Source of the DNA: Sulfurovum sp.
GTDB taxonomy: Bacteria; Campylobacterota; Campylobacteria; Campylobacterales; Sulfurovaceae
DNA length: 13,452 nt
Direction: 5' to 3'
Assembly: GCA_026983895.1 (NCBI GenBank)
Contig: JALSTF010000119.1
Span: forward strand, 1-13,452
The position numbers were made by a program, and so were the translations under genes. This document shows positions 5,970 through 13,100 of the stretch, piece after piece. The notes beneath the pieces were generated by a model that worked only from the letters and a program-made list of their open reading frames with translations, did not search any database and had not been told where the DNA came from. Positions within the stretch are counted from its first letter, which is position 1. Every line of letters starts with the position of its first letter.

Positions 5970-6001
5970 GTAACCAAATTGTTTCCAACTTGTTCTATAC
6001 T
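5970..6001 (+). promoter_or_regulatory. Pho-box promoter of pstS
   Basis: GTAACC (5970) and GTTTCC (5981) are 11 bp apart, a third GTTCT stands one period on at 5992, and the -10 TATACT is at 5996-6001. This is the clearest of the five elements. GTTTC with an 11-bp period agrees with the Pho box I recall for Campylobacter jejuni PhosR. The element begins four bases after the olsF stop codon, so pstS has its own promoter. Confidence 0.75.
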
Positions 6002-6045
6002 TCTGCAACCCAAAAAGGGAAACAACATTCTAAAGGAATACGACA

Positions 6046-7047
6046 ATGACATTCAAAAAGATCATTACTGCTGCGGTAGCGGCATCGGTAGCATTGACAG
6101 CGGTACATGCAGACGAGCTTAAAGGTAGAGGCGCTTCTTTCCCCGGACCTGTATACAAAGCCTGGACAGCTGCATATTTTTCAGCGACAGGGAAAAAGGT
6201 AAACTATACACCGACCGGTTCCGGCGACGGTATCAAATCGATCGAAAAAAGAATGGTGGACTTTGCAGGTTCAGACAAGCCTCTCAAGCCTAAAACATTG
6301 AGAAAACATAAACTTTATATGTTCCCGGCAGTCGTAGGTTCCATCGTACTTGCATATAACCTTGACGGTGTAAAAGACGGAGAGTTGAAACTTTCACGTG
6401 CAGCGATCGATGCGATCTTCAGCGGAAAAGCTTCTTTCTGGGATGATGCAGTCATCGCCAAAAACAATGCGGGACTTAAATTGCCTCATGAGCCTATCAC
6501 CACATGTGTACGTGCCGATAAATCCGGTACAACATTTAACTTTACCTACTTCCTGAATAAAATCAATCCGGAAATGAAAGTGAGTAAAAAACCAACATGG
6601 AAAGCCACTAAAGTAGTTGCGGGTAAATCCAACTCAGGTGTTTCTGCAAATATTCAGCAGATCAAAGGTGCTATCGGTTATATCGAGTATTCATACAAAA
6701 CAAAACTCGGTCTTCCTGCTGCACAGGTTGAGAACAAAGAGGGGAAATTTATCAATCCTACCGTTGCTTCTTTCCAGGATGCGGCAAAATATGCTTCATG
6801 GACAGCTAAAAACGATTTCTATGCAGTGATCGGTGACCCGTCCGGTGCTACTTCCTACCCTATTGTTGCAGCAACATTCATCCTTCTTCCGGAAGAAAAA
6901 ACAGCAACGAACAAAGAAGTCACAGCATTCTTTGACTGGGCATTCAAAAATGGCGACAAAGCAGCAGCAGATCTTGGTTATGTGCCACTGCCAGCTTCTA
7001 CAAAAGAGGCTATCAGAGGATACTGGAAAGCAAAAAAACTCAACTAA
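6046..7047 (+). CDS. pstS: Phosphate ABC transporter substrate-binding protein PstS
   Basis: Periplasmic high-affinity phosphate receptor of 333 residues that hands Pi to the PstCAB permease. Residues 1-22 are a Sec signal peptide (KK, hydrophobic core, AVHA before D23). Phosphate-contacting motifs known from E. coli PstS are present: GASFP (29-33), TGSGDG (57-62), FAGSDKPL (73-80) with the buried aspartate, and R156 with SGTT (160-163). There is no lipobox cysteine, so a soluble form is expected. AAAGGA lies nine bases before the ATG. The gene is monocistronic or loosely linked: its own Pho-type promoter lies upstream, and hairpins followed by a second Pho-type promoter separate it from pstC, which would allow more receptor than permease. 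Confidence 0.97.
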   Translation: MTFKKIITAAVAASVALTAVHADELKGRGASFPGPVYKAWTAAYFSATGKKVNYTPTGSGDGIKSIEKRMVDFAGSDKPLKPKTLRKHKLYMFPAVVGSIVLAYNLDGVKDGELKLSRAAIDAIFSGKASFWDDAVIAKNNAGLKLPHEPITTCVRADKSGTTFNFTYFLNKINPEMKVSKKPTWKATKVVAGKSNSGVSANIQQIKGAIGYIEYSYKTKLGLPAAQVENKEGKFINPTVASFQDAAKYASWTAKNDFYAVIGDPSGATSYPIVAATFILLPEEKTATNKEVTAFFDWAFKNGDKAAADLGYVPLPASTKEAIRGYWKAKKLN

Positions 7048-7061
7048 TCTTCTGTAAACAG

Positions 7062-7082
7062 AGGCTCTCTTTTCGAGGGCTT
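7062..7082 (+). terminator. Terminator-like hairpin after pstS
   Basis: AGGCTCTC (7062-7069) pairs with GAGGGCTT (7075-7082) around a five-base loop, with two G-T wobbles. Only a short, broken T-tract follows, so termination is probably partial. It could attenuate read-through from pstS into pstC. Confidence 0.45.
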
Positions 7083-7087
7083 CATTC

Positions 7088-7148
7088 CCAACCATATTCA
7101 CGATTGTAGCTCCTTGAATACGTCCATAACTTTCGTCAATATGGTTGG
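7088..7148 (+). repeat. Long inverted repeat between pstS and pstC
   Basis: CCAACCATATT (7088-7098) and AATATGGTTGG (7138-7148) are perfect reverse complements. After one C-C mismatch the pairing continues with ACGA (7100-7103) and TCGT (7133-7136), giving 15 of 16 pairs around a 29-base loop. The right arm ends at the first Pho half-site of the pstC promoter. It may stabilise the pstS mRNA 3' end or influence the downstream promoter. No T-run follows. Confidence 0.75.
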
Positions 7149-7179
7149 TAATGAAAATGTTACCATTCTGTTATAAAAT
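7148..7179 (+). promoter_or_regulatory. Pho-box promoter of pstCAB-phoU
   Basis: GTAAT (7148) and GTTACC (7159) are 11 bp apart with a third GTTAT at 7170, and a -10 TAAAAT at 7174-7179 (TATAAA overlaps at 7172). The geometry is identical to the pstS element. The predicted start near 7186 gives a leader of about 20 bases with AAAGG before the pstC ATG. Confidence 0.7.
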
Positions 7180-7206
7180 GACAAAATAAAATACCAAAGG
7201 CGCCCA

Positions 7207-8061
7207 ATGAGCGGAAAACTTTTTAGAAATTTCTCTTTCTTTTCAGCGACACTCTCTTTTTTTATCCTGGTAGGGATCTTTGCTGTGCTCTTCACCTATG
7301 CCCAGGATGCGATGCATACTTTCGGTTTTGATTTTCTTTTCAATACCGAATGGACTCCCGGAGAAGATGACGAAGGCGGTGTGTTTGGAGGCTTTATTCC
7401 CATACTCGGTACGCTTTTGAGTACGTTGATCGCCATGATCCTTGCCACACCGCTTGCCATGGGAATAGCCATCTTCCTGACGGAGATCGCTTCGGAGAAG
7501 GTGGCAAAACCTGTTTCTATAGCGATTGAACTTCTGGCAGCTATTCCGAGTATTATTTACGGTATGTGGGGGCTGTTCTATTTTGCGCCTATCGTCCAGT
7601 CTGTTGTCGGAGGCAATGGCGTGGGATTGCTGACCGCTGGGATCGTATTGGCTATCATGATCATCCCTTTTATGGCTGCGATCACCAGAGACTCGATGAA
7701 TACCACGCCTTCTGTTCTCAAAGAGTCCGCCTATGCCATGGGCGCGACAAAGTTCGAAGTGATCAAGGATGTGATCATGCCTTACTCCAAAGGGGGGATC
7801 ATCGGTTCGATTATTTTGGCACTTGGACGTGCACTGGGTGAGACAATGGCTGTAGCTTTCCTGATCGGTTCGGTGATGAACATACCCAAGCATATCACTG
7901 ATCCGACCACTTCCATTCCGGTATTGCTCGCAAACAATTTCGCCGAAGCACAGGATTTGGAAATGAGCAGTATGTATTATCTGGCACTGATCCTTTTCGT
8001 GATCAGTTTCGTGATCATCTCAACAGCGAAATTCTACTTTTTCGGTAGAAAACAAAAGTAA
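7207..8061 (+). CDS. pstC: Phosphate ABC transporter permease PstC
   Basis: Inner-membrane subunit of the high-affinity phosphate importer, 284 residues, pairing with PstA to form the channel. A first membrane helix lies at about 11-33 and is followed by a periplasmic segment containing acidic residues (WTPGEDDEGG). The permease core with five further helices starts near residue 62. An EAA-type cytoplasmic loop at about 173-192 (ESAYAMGATKFEVIKDVIMP) contacts the PstB ATPase. GRALGETMAVAFLIG is the conserved PstC motif. The start ATG has AAAGG six bases upstream. pstA follows after 14 bases, so these are one operon. Confidence 0.96.
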   Translation: MSGKLFRNFSFFSATLSFFILVGIFAVLFTYAQDAMHTFGFDFLFNTEWTPGEDDEGGVFGGFIPILGTLLSTLIAMILATPLAMGIAIFLTEIASEKVAKPVSIAIELLAAIPSIIYGMWGLFYFAPIVQSVVGGNGVGLLTAGIVLAIMIIPFMAAITRDSMNTTPSVLKESAYAMGATKFEVIKDVIMPYSKGGIIGSIILALGRALGETMAVAFLIGSVMNIPKHITDPTTSIPVLLANNFAEAQDLEMSSMYYLALILFVISFVIISTAKFYFFGRKQK

Positions 8062-8075
8062 AAAAAGGAGAGGTT

Positions 8076-8885
8076 TTGAATAGATTATTGTTAAATAAAG
8101 TGATACTGCTTCTCTCGACGCTTTCTGCCTTGATCGGTATAGGGTTCCTTTTTTGGATCCTGGCGACATTGAGCTATAAAGGGGTGATGAGTATCCACTG
8201 GAGTACCTTCGCAAATGACCTCGTAGAAGGCGGTTTACGCAACCTTTTGGTAGGGCAGTTCACTATGGCGCTGCTCGCAACACTTGTAGCGGTACCCATA
8301 GGGATGATGGCCGGTATCTATCTGCGGGAATACGGTCACGGAAGCAAGATCGCCGCTGTGATCCGTAACCTCAGTGATGTGATGATGTCCGCACCCTCTA
8401 TCGTGATCGGGGTATTTGTCTATGCGTTGCTTGTGGCACCGGTAGGTACATACAACGGCTGGGCAGGGGCGGTAGCTTTGGCGATCATGATGATCCCGAT
8501 CATCATCTCCACTACGGACAATATGCTTGCGCTTGTACCCCAGGAGTTGAGAGAAGCAGGTATTGCACTGGGAGGGAGTAAGCACAAGATCATTCTCCAA
8601 ATCGTCGTGCGTGCGGCAAAAGTAGGGATCATGACAGGTATTCTGCTCTCTTTTGCACGGATCATCGGAGAGACGGCACCGCTGCTTTTTACCTCCGCGA
8701 ACAATCAGTTCTTTACGATGGATTTGGATGGGCAGTTCCCCTCACTGACAGTCAGTATCTATAACCTGGCAACCTATCCGGATGCTCCGAGCCGTGAATT
8801 GGCATGGGCGGCATCTTTCATTTTGACGATGATCGTCCTCTGTATCAATCTGCTCGGTCGCTTTGTGATCAGAAATAAAAAGTAA
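8076..8885 (+). CDS. pstA: Phosphate ABC transporter permease PstA
   Basis: Second channel subunit of the phosphate importer, 269 residues, six predicted membrane helices. The EAA-type loop at about 160-179 (EAGIALGGSKHKIILQIVV) docks with PstB. ARIIGETAPLLFTSANN is the PstA signature. Translation probably begins at the TTG at 8076, placed five bases after a strong AAGGAG; no ATG with a ribosome binding site is better placed. PstB begins nine bases after the stop. Confidence 0.96.
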   Translation: MNRLLLNKVILLLSTLSALIGIGFLFWILATLSYKGVMSIHWSTFANDLVEGGLRNLLVGQFTMALLATLVAVPIGMMAGIYLREYGHGSKIAAVIRNLSDVMMSAPSIVIGVFVYALLVAPVGTYNGWAGAVALAIMMIPIIISTTDNMLALVPQELREAGIALGGSKHKIILQIVVRAAKVGIMTGILLSFARIIGETAPLLFTSANNQFFTMDLDGQFPSLTVSIYNLATYPDAPSRELAWAASFILTMIVLCINLLGRFVIRNKK

Positions 8886-8894
8886 GGAAAAAAA

Positions 8895-9686
8895 ATGGCA
8901 AAAGACACTCTTGTAATGGAGATCAGGGATTTTAGCTTTACCTATCCGGGGGCAGGCAAACCTTCCCTCAATAAAATCAATCTTCCCGTAGAAGAGCATA
9001 ACATCACTGCGTTGATCGGGCCGAGCGGCTGTGGCAAATCCACACTTCTGCGTGCGATGAACCGGATCCATGATCTTTATACCGGGAATACGTATGAGGG
9101 AGAGATCAATCTTTATAAACAAGACGGCAGTATGGAGAATATTCTCGACCTCAAGAAAGAGAATGAGTTCATCAGCCTGCGTCAGCAGGTAGGGATGATC
9201 TTTCAAAAACCGACACCTTTCCCTATGAGCATTTTTGACAATGTGGCCTACGGATTGAGGCTTTCGGGCATTAAGAACATGAGTGAACTTGAGGGAAGAG
9301 TGGAAACAGCGCTTAAAGGTGCTGCGATCTGGAACGAGACAAAAGACAGGCTTAGCGAGAGTGCTCTGGGAATGTCCGGAGGGCAGCAGCAGCGACTGTG
9401 CATTGCCCGGGCTGTCGCACTCAAGCCGCGCGTACTGCTCTTCGATGAACCGACGTCTGCTCTTGATCCTATTTCTACGGGTGCAATAGAGGAACTGATT
9501 AGTGAATTGAAAAAAGAGCTTTCTGTGGTGATTGTGACACACAATATGCAGCAGGCAAGCCGCTTGAGTGACTATACGGCATTTATGTATTTGGGTGATT
9601 TAATTGAGTTTGACGCTACCGAGACAATATTTCTCAATCCGTCGAACAAACTGACAGAAGACTACATTACAGGTAGATTTGGATGA
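8895..9686 (+). CDS. pstB: Phosphate ABC transporter ATPase PstB
   Basis: Cytoplasmic ATPase that powers phosphate import, 263 residues, typical for the family. Seen in order: Walker A GPSGCGKST (42-50), Q-loop region IFQKPTPFPMSIFDNVAYG, ABC signature LGMSGGQQQR (158-167), Walker B LLFDEP with D184 and E185, and H-loop H216. The KPTPFPMSI segment is characteristic of PstB among ABC ATPases. The ATG follows AAGGAA at close spacing. phoU follows after 13 bases. Confidence 0.97.
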   Translation: MAKDTLVMEIRDFSFTYPGAGKPSLNKINLPVEEHNITALIGPSGCGKSTLLRAMNRIHDLYTGNTYEGEINLYKQDGSMENILDLKKENEFISLRQQVGMIFQKPTPFPMSIFDNVAYGLRLSGIKNMSELEGRVETALKGAAIWNETKDRLSESALGMSGGQQQRLCIARAVALKPRVLLFDEPTSALDPISTGAIEELISELKKELSVVIVTHNMQQASRLSDYTAFMYLGDLIEFDATETIFLNPSNKLTEDYITGRFG

Positions 9687-9699
9687 TAAAGGATATAGT

Positions 9700-10371
9700 A
9701 TGTTGACAAAAAATGAAGAGAAACTTAATGAAGTAAGAGAAAGAACGGCAGAGATCCTGGAAGATCTTGCTATATCACAGAAGATTGCACTGCAAGCACT
9801 TGAAGAATGTGATAGAAAAAGTTTCACCCAGGTAAAAGTTCCGCTTAAGAAGATTGGTGCGCGTATTGAAGAAATAGATCAGCTTATTTTGACAATCTTT
9901 GCACGTTATTCCCCGGAAGCAGGTGATCTTCGTGAAATGGTTGCATTTCTAAAGATCACTTCGTCGTTGCAGCGTATTGCGACGAATGAAAAGAACTATA
10001 TGAAAAACATGGAGATATGTAATCCTGAGGCACCAGAAGAAGTGAGAAAGATTATCGAGATTTCACTGGGGATAAATCGATGTACCATTAGCGCTTTGGG
10101 CTACACTATCGAGATGGTCAAAGAGATTGAAGATATGGATCATTTACTGGAGTTGGCTGCCAAAATCAATGTAGAGTACAGCAAAACGGATGATATTTAC
10201 TCAATGATAGAGAAAGATGTTCTGCAACTAATGCACAAAGAACATATTATCAGTGATAGTCACACGGATCTACTTAAATATATCCGAAAGAACCTCAAAA
10301 TTGTTGATAGGCTTGAAGATATATCCTCCCGATTGATCTTTGCCCGTATTGGGGAGCATGTTACTTCCTAA
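9700..10371 (+). CDS. phoU: PhoU-family phosphate signalling protein
   Basis: Helical protein of 223 residues that links PstSCAB to the Pho kinase and limits Pi import when Pi is plentiful. It shows the two-fold helical-bundle repeat of the family, with acidic metal-binding motifs of the E/DxxxD kind (for example around EEIDQLIL, and DRLEDISSRLIFARIGE near the C-terminus). I choose the ATG at 9700, with AAAGGA six bases upstream, over the in-frame TTG at 9679, which overlaps the end of pstB. It is last in the pstCAB operon. Divergence from E. coli PhoU is high by eye, but position and motifs agree. Confidence 0.9.
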   Translation: MLTKNEEKLNEVRERTAEILEDLAISQKIALQALEECDRKSFTQVKVPLKKIGARIEEIDQLILTIFARYSPEAGDLREMVAFLKITSSLQRIATNEKNYMKNMEICNPEAPEEVRKIIEISLGINRCTISALGYTIEMVKEIEDMDHLLELAAKINVEYSKTDDIYSMIEKDVLQLMHKEHIISDSHTDLLKYIRKNLKIVDRLEDISSRLIFARIGEHVTS

Positions 10372-10436
10372 TAGTTTAAGCAGATTTTTTAACTTAAAAA
10401 TCGAAATAAAAATCCATCCTCTATAGGATCACAATG

Positions 10437-10465
10437 AACAAAGGTTTTTCAGGGATTACTTTGTT
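10437..10465 (+). terminator. Possible weak terminator after phoU
   Basis: AACAAAG (10437-10443) pairs with CTTTGTT (10459-10465) around a 15-base loop, followed by TTCTATTTC. The stem is AT-rich and the loop large, so this is a weak candidate. I see no better terminator in the 157-base gap after phoU. Confidence 0.28.
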
Positions 10466-10514
10466 TTCTATTTCGGATCTTGGGTTAATAGGATCGATTG
10501 ATACATGATTTCTG

Positions 10515-10523
10515 TGCTATAAT
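10515..10523 (+). promoter_or_regulatory. Extended -10 promoter of the second response regulator
   Basis: TGC directly before a perfect TATAAT (10518-10523) forms an extended -10. TTGATA at 10498-10503 is a -35-like hexamer, but the 14-base spacer is short. No 11-bp Pho-type repeat is present. The ATG follows only five bases after the -10, so transcription should start at or beside the start codon. Confidence 0.65.
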
Positions 10524-10528
10524 AATTT

Positions 10529-11215
10529 ATGTATAAGAAAAGTATAGAGATCGTGGTGATCGAGGATGAAGAAGACATCCTTGAACTCATAGAATACCAT
10601 TTGGAGAAAGAGGGATATGCCGTGACAGGTTTTCTCTCAACGGAGAGTGTCGAGCAATTCCTTGAAGAAGAAAACCCTGCACTGATGCTGGTGGACCGCA
10701 ACCTTCCGGGAATGGAAGGGAGTGTATTTGTGGCCCATCTGCGCAAAACAGGGTATGATATCCCGGTCATTTTTCTGACAGCCAAGGATCAGGAGTCCGA
10801 ACTGGAAGAAGGATTCTACGCCGGCGGAGATGACTATATCTGCAAACCTTTTCATCCCAAAGAATTGACGTTGCGCATCAAGGCACTGCTCAAGCGTGCC
10901 GGTATTCTTCAAAAACAGGAACGTCTCAAATACAAACACTTGATACTGGACCTTTCCGGGAAGAAACTCTCTGTGAATGGTGTACCGGTAGCACTGACCA
11001 ATCTTGAATTCAATCTTCTTCATCTCTTTATGAGCCATATAGACAGGCCGCTTACGCGGGATCAGCTGCGCCAGGAAGCCTGGGGACAGGATGGAGAAGG
11101 GGTGAATGACAATGCTGTCAATGTCGCTGTCAACCGTTTAAAACATAAGATAGATCCCCAAAATGAACAGCATTATTTTCATCCGGTATGGGGTGTAGGA
11201 TATAAATTTCATTGA
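10529..11215 (+). CDS. OmpR/PhoB-type response regulator (second paralogue)
   Basis: Transcription factor of 228 residues with the same layout as the regulator at 804-1487. The receiver domain retains E12/D13, D56, T84 and K106; the winged-helix domain is about 132-228 and ends PVWGVGYKFH. By hand alignment the receiver halves share about 77% of residues and the DNA-binding halves about 50%. The start is fixed by that alignment; there is no Shine-Dalgarno and the -10 ends five bases before the ATG, so a leaderless message is likely. It sits directly after phoU but has its own non-Pho promoter and a strong terminator. It could be the constitutive Pho regulator, with the first paralogue as its induced partner, or it could serve another regulon. 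No kinase gene is adjacent. Confidence 0.92.
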   Translation: MYKKSIEIVVIEDEEDILELIEYHLEKEGYAVTGFLSTESVEQFLEEENPALMLVDRNLPGMEGSVFVAHLRKTGYDIPVIFLTAKDQESELEEGFYAGGDDYICKPFHPKELTLRIKALLKRAGILQKQERLKYKHLILDLSGKKLSVNGVPVALTNLEFNLLHLFMSHIDRPLTRDQLRQEAWGQDGEGVNDNAVNVAVNRLKHKIDPQNEQHYFHPVWGVGYKFH

Positions 11216-11239
11216 AAAGATGTCAATATGACATCTTTT
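11215..11239 (+). terminator. Intrinsic terminator after the second response regulator
   Basis: AAAAGATGTCA (11215-11225) and TGACATCTTTT (11229-11239) form a perfect 11-bp stem with a three-base loop, beginning on the last base of the stop codon. TTTT closes the stem and GTGTTTTTGC follows. An in-frame ATG at 11228 for recQ lies inside this hairpin, which argues against it as the recQ start. Confidence 0.78.
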
Positions 11240-11275
11240 GGTGTTTTTGCATACAGAATACGTTACACTGCCATC

Positions 11276-13060
11276 ATGAATAAACTGCAAACACTCGAAG
11301 ACTATTTTGGACACAAGACCTTCAGGCCGCTTCAGGAGGAAGTGGTCGATGCTATTCTCAATCGTGAGGATGTTTTGATGATCCTTCCCACAGGGGGAGG
11401 AAAGTCGCTTTGCTACCAACTGCCTACGCTTCTGATGGAAGGTGTAACGATCGTAGTTTCCCCTCTTTTGGCACTGATGCACGATCAGGTCGTAGCACTC
11501 CGGGCCAACGGTATCTCGGCAGCCATGCTTTCAAGCATGCAGGATATGGAGGAGAGCCGCAAGATCGAATCGGCATTGCACAAAGGGGAGATAAAACTGC
11601 TTTATGTCGCTCCCGAACGCCTGACGAATGCCTATTTTCTCAATATGCTCCACCAACTCAATATCAATTTCTTCGTCATCGACGAAGCGCACTGTGTAAG
11701 TGAATGGGGACATGAGTTCAGAGAGAATTATCGGCGGCTTTCTCTGCTGAAAGAACAGTTTGCTACCACACCGATCGCGGCCTTTACGGCAACGGCTACC
11801 AAAGCGGTAGAGGAAGATATCGCTTCCAACCTCGGGCTGGTGGACCCAAAGCGTGTCAGGGGCTCCCTGTTCCGTGAAAATCTGATGATCGGGGCACATC
11901 ACCGCATCAAAGACGGACGGCAGCAGCTTTTGGAATTCCTTAAAAGCCACAAAGGCGAATCGGGCATTATCTATACGCTTTCACGCAAATCAACCGAAGC
12001 CGTTGCCCATTTCCTGCAAGGCAAGGGGATCGAAGCAAAAGCATACCATGCGGGACTGCCGACAGAAGAGAAGAACGCTACCTATGCGGATTTTGTGGCT
12101 GACCGGGTGCAGATCGTTGTGGCGACCATTGCTTTTGGGATGGGTATTGACAAAAGCAATATCCGTTTCGTCGTACACATGACACTGCCCAAAACACTGG
12201 AAAATTTCTATCAGGAGATAGGAAGGGCAGGCAGGGACGGATTGGAGGCAGAGACACTGCTTCTTTTTTCGGCACAGGATATTGTGCAGCAAAAATCCTT
12301 TATTGAAGATTTGCCCGAAACTCCCTATAAACAGCACGCGTTCAACAAACTTGACAGTATGGTCCGTTTTGCCAACTCTGAAAACTGCCGGCATCAGAGT
12401 ATCGCTGCCTATTTCGATGATCGGATCGCCGTATGTCATGACAAATGTGACAACTGCAGCGCCCCTGAAAGTGAGAAAGTAGATATCACTACGGCTTCAA
12501 GAATGATGCTCTCGGCTATTTTACGCACCGGGCAGAAATTCGGGCTGCACTATATCGTCGATGTCCTCAAAGGAAGCAGGGAACAGCGTCTTTTACAAAA
12601 CGGACATGACACATTGTCAGTCTACGGTATAGGAGATGAGTACACCAAAGCCCAGTGGCTTACCATAGGGGACAAACTTCTGGAGCTTGGCGCAGTTTCC
12701 ATAGGTGAGTTCAAAGTGTACACGTTGACAGAGTTTGGCGTAGAGGTCATGAAGGGAGTACATGCCATTGACCTGAAAAAAGAACGTCTCACTGTAAAAA
12801 CTGCTCCTGTGAAAAAGAAAGTGACATACTTCGATGACTATGATGTAGAAATGTATGATAAGCTGCGTACCTTGCGTACAGAAATAGCTTCAGAAAAAGG
12901 CATACCTCCCTACATCGTTTTTTCAGATAAAACACTCAAAGATCTGTCTGTCAAAGTACCGCAAAGCAAAGAAGAGATGCTGGAAGTACATGGGATCGGC
13001 GAAGTAAAGTTCGAGCGGTATGGGGAAGCGTTTTTAAGGGTGTTGCAACATGATGTATAA
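11276..13060 (+). CDS. recQ: ATP-dependent DNA helicase RecQ
   Basis: 3'-5' DNA helicase for recombination and replication-fork repair, 594 residues, a full-length RecQ. Motif I PTGGGKS (38-44), DEAH box at 136-139 followed by the RecQ-specific aromatic-rich loop (CVSEWGHEFRENY), motif VI QEIGRAGRDG (313-322), zinc cysteines C371, C387, C391 and C394, an RQC winged helix, and a C-terminal HRDC domain (about 515-590). I use the ATG at 11276 (MNKLQTLEDYFG) rather than 11228, which lies in the upstream terminator. No clear Shine-Dalgarno precedes it; TACACT at 11264-11269 is a possible -10 very close to the ATG. rnhB follows 40 bases downstream. Confidence 0.96.
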   Translation: MNKLQTLEDYFGHKTFRPLQEEVVDAILNREDVLMILPTGGGKSLCYQLPTLLMEGVTIVVSPLLALMHDQVVALRANGISAAMLSSMQDMEESRKIESALHKGEIKLLYVAPERLTNAYFLNMLHQLNINFFVIDEAHCVSEWGHEFRENYRRLSLLKEQFATTPIAAFTATATKAVEEDIASNLGLVDPKRVRGSLFRENLMIGAHHRIKDGRQQLLEFLKSHKGESGIIYTLSRKSTEAVAHFLQGKGIEAKAYHAGLPTEEKNATYADFVADRVQIVVATIAFGMGIDKSNIRFVVHMTLPKTLENFYQEIGRAGRDGLEAETLLLFSAQDIVQQKSFIEDLPETPYKQHAFNKLDSMVRFANSENCRHQSIAAYFDDRIAVCHDKCDNCSAPESEKVDITTASRMMLSAILRTGQKFGLHYIVDVLKGSREQRLLQNGHDTLSVYGIGDEYTKAQWLTIGDKLLELGAVSIGEFKVYTLTEFGVEVMKGVHAIDLKKERLTVKTAPVKKKVTYFDDYDVEMYDKLRTLRTEIASEKGIPPYIVFSDKTLKDLSVKVPQSKEEMLEVHGIGEVKFERYGEAFLRVLQHDV

Positions 13061-13100
13061 GGTGCATCTGCAAGTACTGCATGAATAGGGAGAAAGAAGA

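Noticed and set aside
7243..7893. Long minus-strand frame opposite pstC
   Set aside because: It is antisense to a clear transporter gene, with no ribosome binding site or family resemblance. Similar minus-strand frames opposite olsF, pstB and recQ were rejected for the same reason.
10434..10508. Tiny open frame of 24 codons (starting MNKGFSGITLF) between phoU and the second response regulator
   Set aside because: It overlaps the weak terminator and the -35 region of the next gene, has only a marginal AGGA upstream, and resembles nothing I know. It could be a leader peptide, but I cannot support it.
10484..10523. Possible Pho box before the second response regulator (GTTAA at 10484)
   Set aside because: No second half-site at 11 bp and no match at 15 bp before the TATAAT. 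The extended -10 explains the promoter.
11228..11275. Upstream in-frame ATG extending recQ by 16 residues
   Set aside because: It lies in the loop and stem of a perfect terminator hairpin, and the extension has no similarity to RecQ N-termini.
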